From Chloroflexota bacterium (lineage in GTDB: Bacteria > Chloroflexota > Dehalococcoidia > Dehalococcoidales > UBA2162), in assembly GCA_016190825.1 (NCBI GenBank), contig JACPPV010000009.1, forward strand, positions 151,786 through 215,785: 64,000 nt of DNA. The letters are read 5' to 3'. Both the position numbers and the translations under genes were made by a program. Below the pieces are notes generated by a model, which was given only the letters and a program-made list of their open reading frames with translations, did not search any database and was not told the DNA's origin. Below, piece after piece: positions 62,529 through 64,000 of this stretch; the stretch's first letter is position 1; every line of letters begins with the position of its first letter.

Positions 62529-63037
62529 CTTTGAAGCTGGGCAATTTGCTCATCACCAAGAGACAAAGATCAGGCAAAAGTGATAGCAACTTACTGCGTG
62601 GGCCGACCGCAATGAAATTGAGGCGATATACAAAGTCGATAGGGCTAGTGGGAAGAATCAAGAAACTGCGGATAGTAACGGAATTGGGGGGCACATGCGA
62701 TTGCAGCTCACCGTGCCGCGCAATATCAAGAAGCGGTTCGCCTGTCTCTTTTGCTTCTTGGGAAAGCGGGGCATAGCGGAAGTAAGCAGCGCTTCTCCTC
62801 CGATGATTTTAACTTCTCTCGTGTAGCTATGTCAAACCTGCAGGTGCGCCAGTCTCGTTACACGCTGACCAGCATATCATTCACTCTGGCCCCGTCGCCA
62901 GCCCGGTTACCCCAGGGCTCCGGATACGGGAGGGGGTTGGAGGGAATTTAAGCCGTGGGAACAAAGTAGTCAAAGCCCTCAGCACCCTGGTTTACCCCCC
63001 GGCGGGGCCAGACAATCATGAAGTCATATTTGTTTGC
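62529..63037. other. Non-coding stretch downstream of tRNA-Arg
   Basis: I see no credible gene, repeat or RNA in these 500 bases. Short overlapping frames lack ribosome-binding sites and family resemblance. Confidence 0.45.
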
Positions 63038-64000
63038 TTATTTCCTGCCCGTCACCTTCTGTTTTAAGTCCTGGTCAATCCAGGCAAATCTGAGCCATTG
63101 CGTGCCGTATACCGGCGACTGGTCAAGCTCTCCTCCGTAGTTCTTCACCCATGGCTGCCAGAAGGTATACATATATGGCACCGGCAGCGGTATCCAGTAG
63201 GCTTGCTCCGCCAGGTAAGGACCCAGCTTCTCGCGGTACACTTCTGCCGCTTTCTCCATGTTCACGAAGGCGTAACCCTGCATCTCCTGGTAGGGCACTT
63301 CGATACCGGGGTCGCTTCCCGCGGGGAGATTGATTCTGGGAATGTTTGAGGTGCTGTTGCGGGTGAAATTGGTCTGGTTCCAACCAAAGGGGAAAATCAC
63401 CCCACTCGTTGATAGTATAAAATCCTCGTAGGCGAGGTTCCGGCGGACGTTACTGAGAAGGGCCGAGTCCCTGGGCTGGATCTCCACCTCAACCCCCACC
63501 TTGGCCCACATCGCTTCGACGGTCTGCGCCATGTCCAGGTGAACCGAGAGGTTCTGGACCAGCATCTTCGTCTTAAAACCATTGGGGTAGCCGGCCTCGG
63601 CCAGGAGCTGTTTCGCCCTTTCCGGGTTATAGGTGTAGATCTCCTGCACCGTCTCCGGCATCTCCTCAACCGGTTTAAAGACATCCTTAGAAACCGGGCT
63701 TGCCGGGAAGCCCGTAAGCTCGGCATACCCCTGGTACAGGTCTCTCACTATCGACTGCCTGTCAATGGCCATGTGCAACGCATGGCGCACCCTGACATCC
63801 TGAAAGGGCTTGCCGGGAATATCCATTCTCGCGCTGACGACCGGTCCTGAGTACCAGATAAAGGGGCTGTATGTGATGTCGGGCCTGGTCTTTACCAGGC
63901 TCATGGCGTCCTCCCACGGAATCTCGGTATCCCAATCTATCTTTCCCGTGCGCAGAGACGCCAGCCGGGTTGACATATCCGTGATGTAGAAAGCCTTGAT
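63038..64000 (-). CDS. ABC transporter substrate-binding protein, family 5 (C-terminal part, cut by the window)
   Basis: About 320 residues visible; the reading frame is open to the right edge, so the N-terminus with signal peptide lies outside. Family 5 features include FQDVRVRHALHMAIDRQSIV, YTYNPERAKQLLAEAGYPNGF and VEIQPRDSALLSNVRR. Such lipoproteins bind peptides or related solutes for DppBCDF/OppABCDF-type importers. Substrate unknown. No permease is seen in the window. Confidence 0.92.
   Translation of the reverse strand: MKAFYITDMSTRLASLRTGKIDWDTEIPWEDAMSLVKTRPDITYSPFIWYSGPVVSARMDIPGKPFQDVRVRHALHMAIDRQSIVRDLYQGYAELTGFPASPVSKDVFKPVEEMPETVQEIYTYNPERAKQLLAEAGYPNGFKTKMLVQNLSVHLDMAQTVEAMWAKVGVEVEIQPRDSALLSNVRRNLAYEDFILSTSGVIFPFGWNQTNFTRNSTSNIPRINLPAGSDPGIEVPYQEMQGYAFVNMEKAAEVYREKLGPYLAEQAYWIPLPVPYMYTFWQPWVKNYGGELDQSPVYGTQWLRFAWIDQDLKQKVTGRK

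Overview
The window is a 64 kb piece of a bacterial chromosome of moderately high GC. It probably comes from an uncultured member of the Chloroflexota, most likely class Dehalococcoidia. That placement is an inference from gene content and neighbourhoods: GuaB3, an archaeal-type phosphoglycerate mutase beside pgk and tpiA, rpmE followed by a DUF1385 gene, standalone TrpB2, split PycB/PycA and a TIGR03843-type protein. No database search was possible. Coding density is high. The intergenic gaps carry several families of short dispersed palindromic repeats.

Layout. 0-9.5 kb: the 3' end of ftsH, then on the minus strand a polyprenyl synthetase, metG, a small zinc-ribbon gene and rsmI; guaB3 (plus); and a minus-strand group with a conserved unknown, DUF502, a leucine/glutamate-type dehydrogenase and a cysteine-rich Fe-S candidate. 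9.7-13 kb: the two-subunit biotin carboxylase/carboxyltransferase pair pycB-pycA. 13-18.1 kb: rpsF-ssb-rpsR, rpmH-rnpA-yidD, a beta-propeller lipoprotein, yidC and jag, with yidC and jag overlapping by 113 nt. 18.1-25.5 kb: mfd, an MFS transporter, proB and a dienelactone hydrolase. 25.6-28.8 kb: a looser, more AT-rich stretch with an anion transporter, a flavin reductase and a decayed IS3 element. 28.8-38.4 kb: an accessory mix including a PD-(D/E)XK nuclease, a peroxiredoxin, a PAS protein, an endonuclease III family protein, a Tat-exported sulfite oxidase with its cytochrome c, a dual-specificity phosphatase, a Na+/Ca2+ exchanger and a radical SAM protein. 38.5-40.3 kb: rplU (apparent AUU start codon), rpmA, rpmE and DUF1385.

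The most notable region is 40.3-53.7 kb. A gas-vesicle operon on the minus strand starts at a strong sigma70-type promoter near 53.7 kb and runs gvpA, three helical accessory genes, gvpN, gvpH (Hsp20), a CDC48-type double AAA ATPase, gvpF, gvpG, gvpJ fused to a zinc ribbon, gvpK, gvpL, gvpM/J and gvpO. It is followed on the same strand by a double zinc-ribbon protein, an unknown 206-residue protein, a TIGR03843 kinase-like protein and a large MIDAS-type VWA protein. All the classical structural and assembly functions needed for gas vesicles are present. The fusion, the GvpC-like repeat protein with a winged-helix end, and the trailing zinc-ribbon/kinase-like/VWA genes are the least explained parts.

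53.9-64 kb: a sugar-dehydrogenase lipoprotein, trpB2 with a leader hairpin, a minus-strand glycolytic operon (pgk-apgM-tpiA, followed by a DUF2892 gene and miaA), a DedA protein, tRNA-Arg(UCU), and the 3' part of an oligopeptide-type substrate-binding protein gene cut by the right edge.
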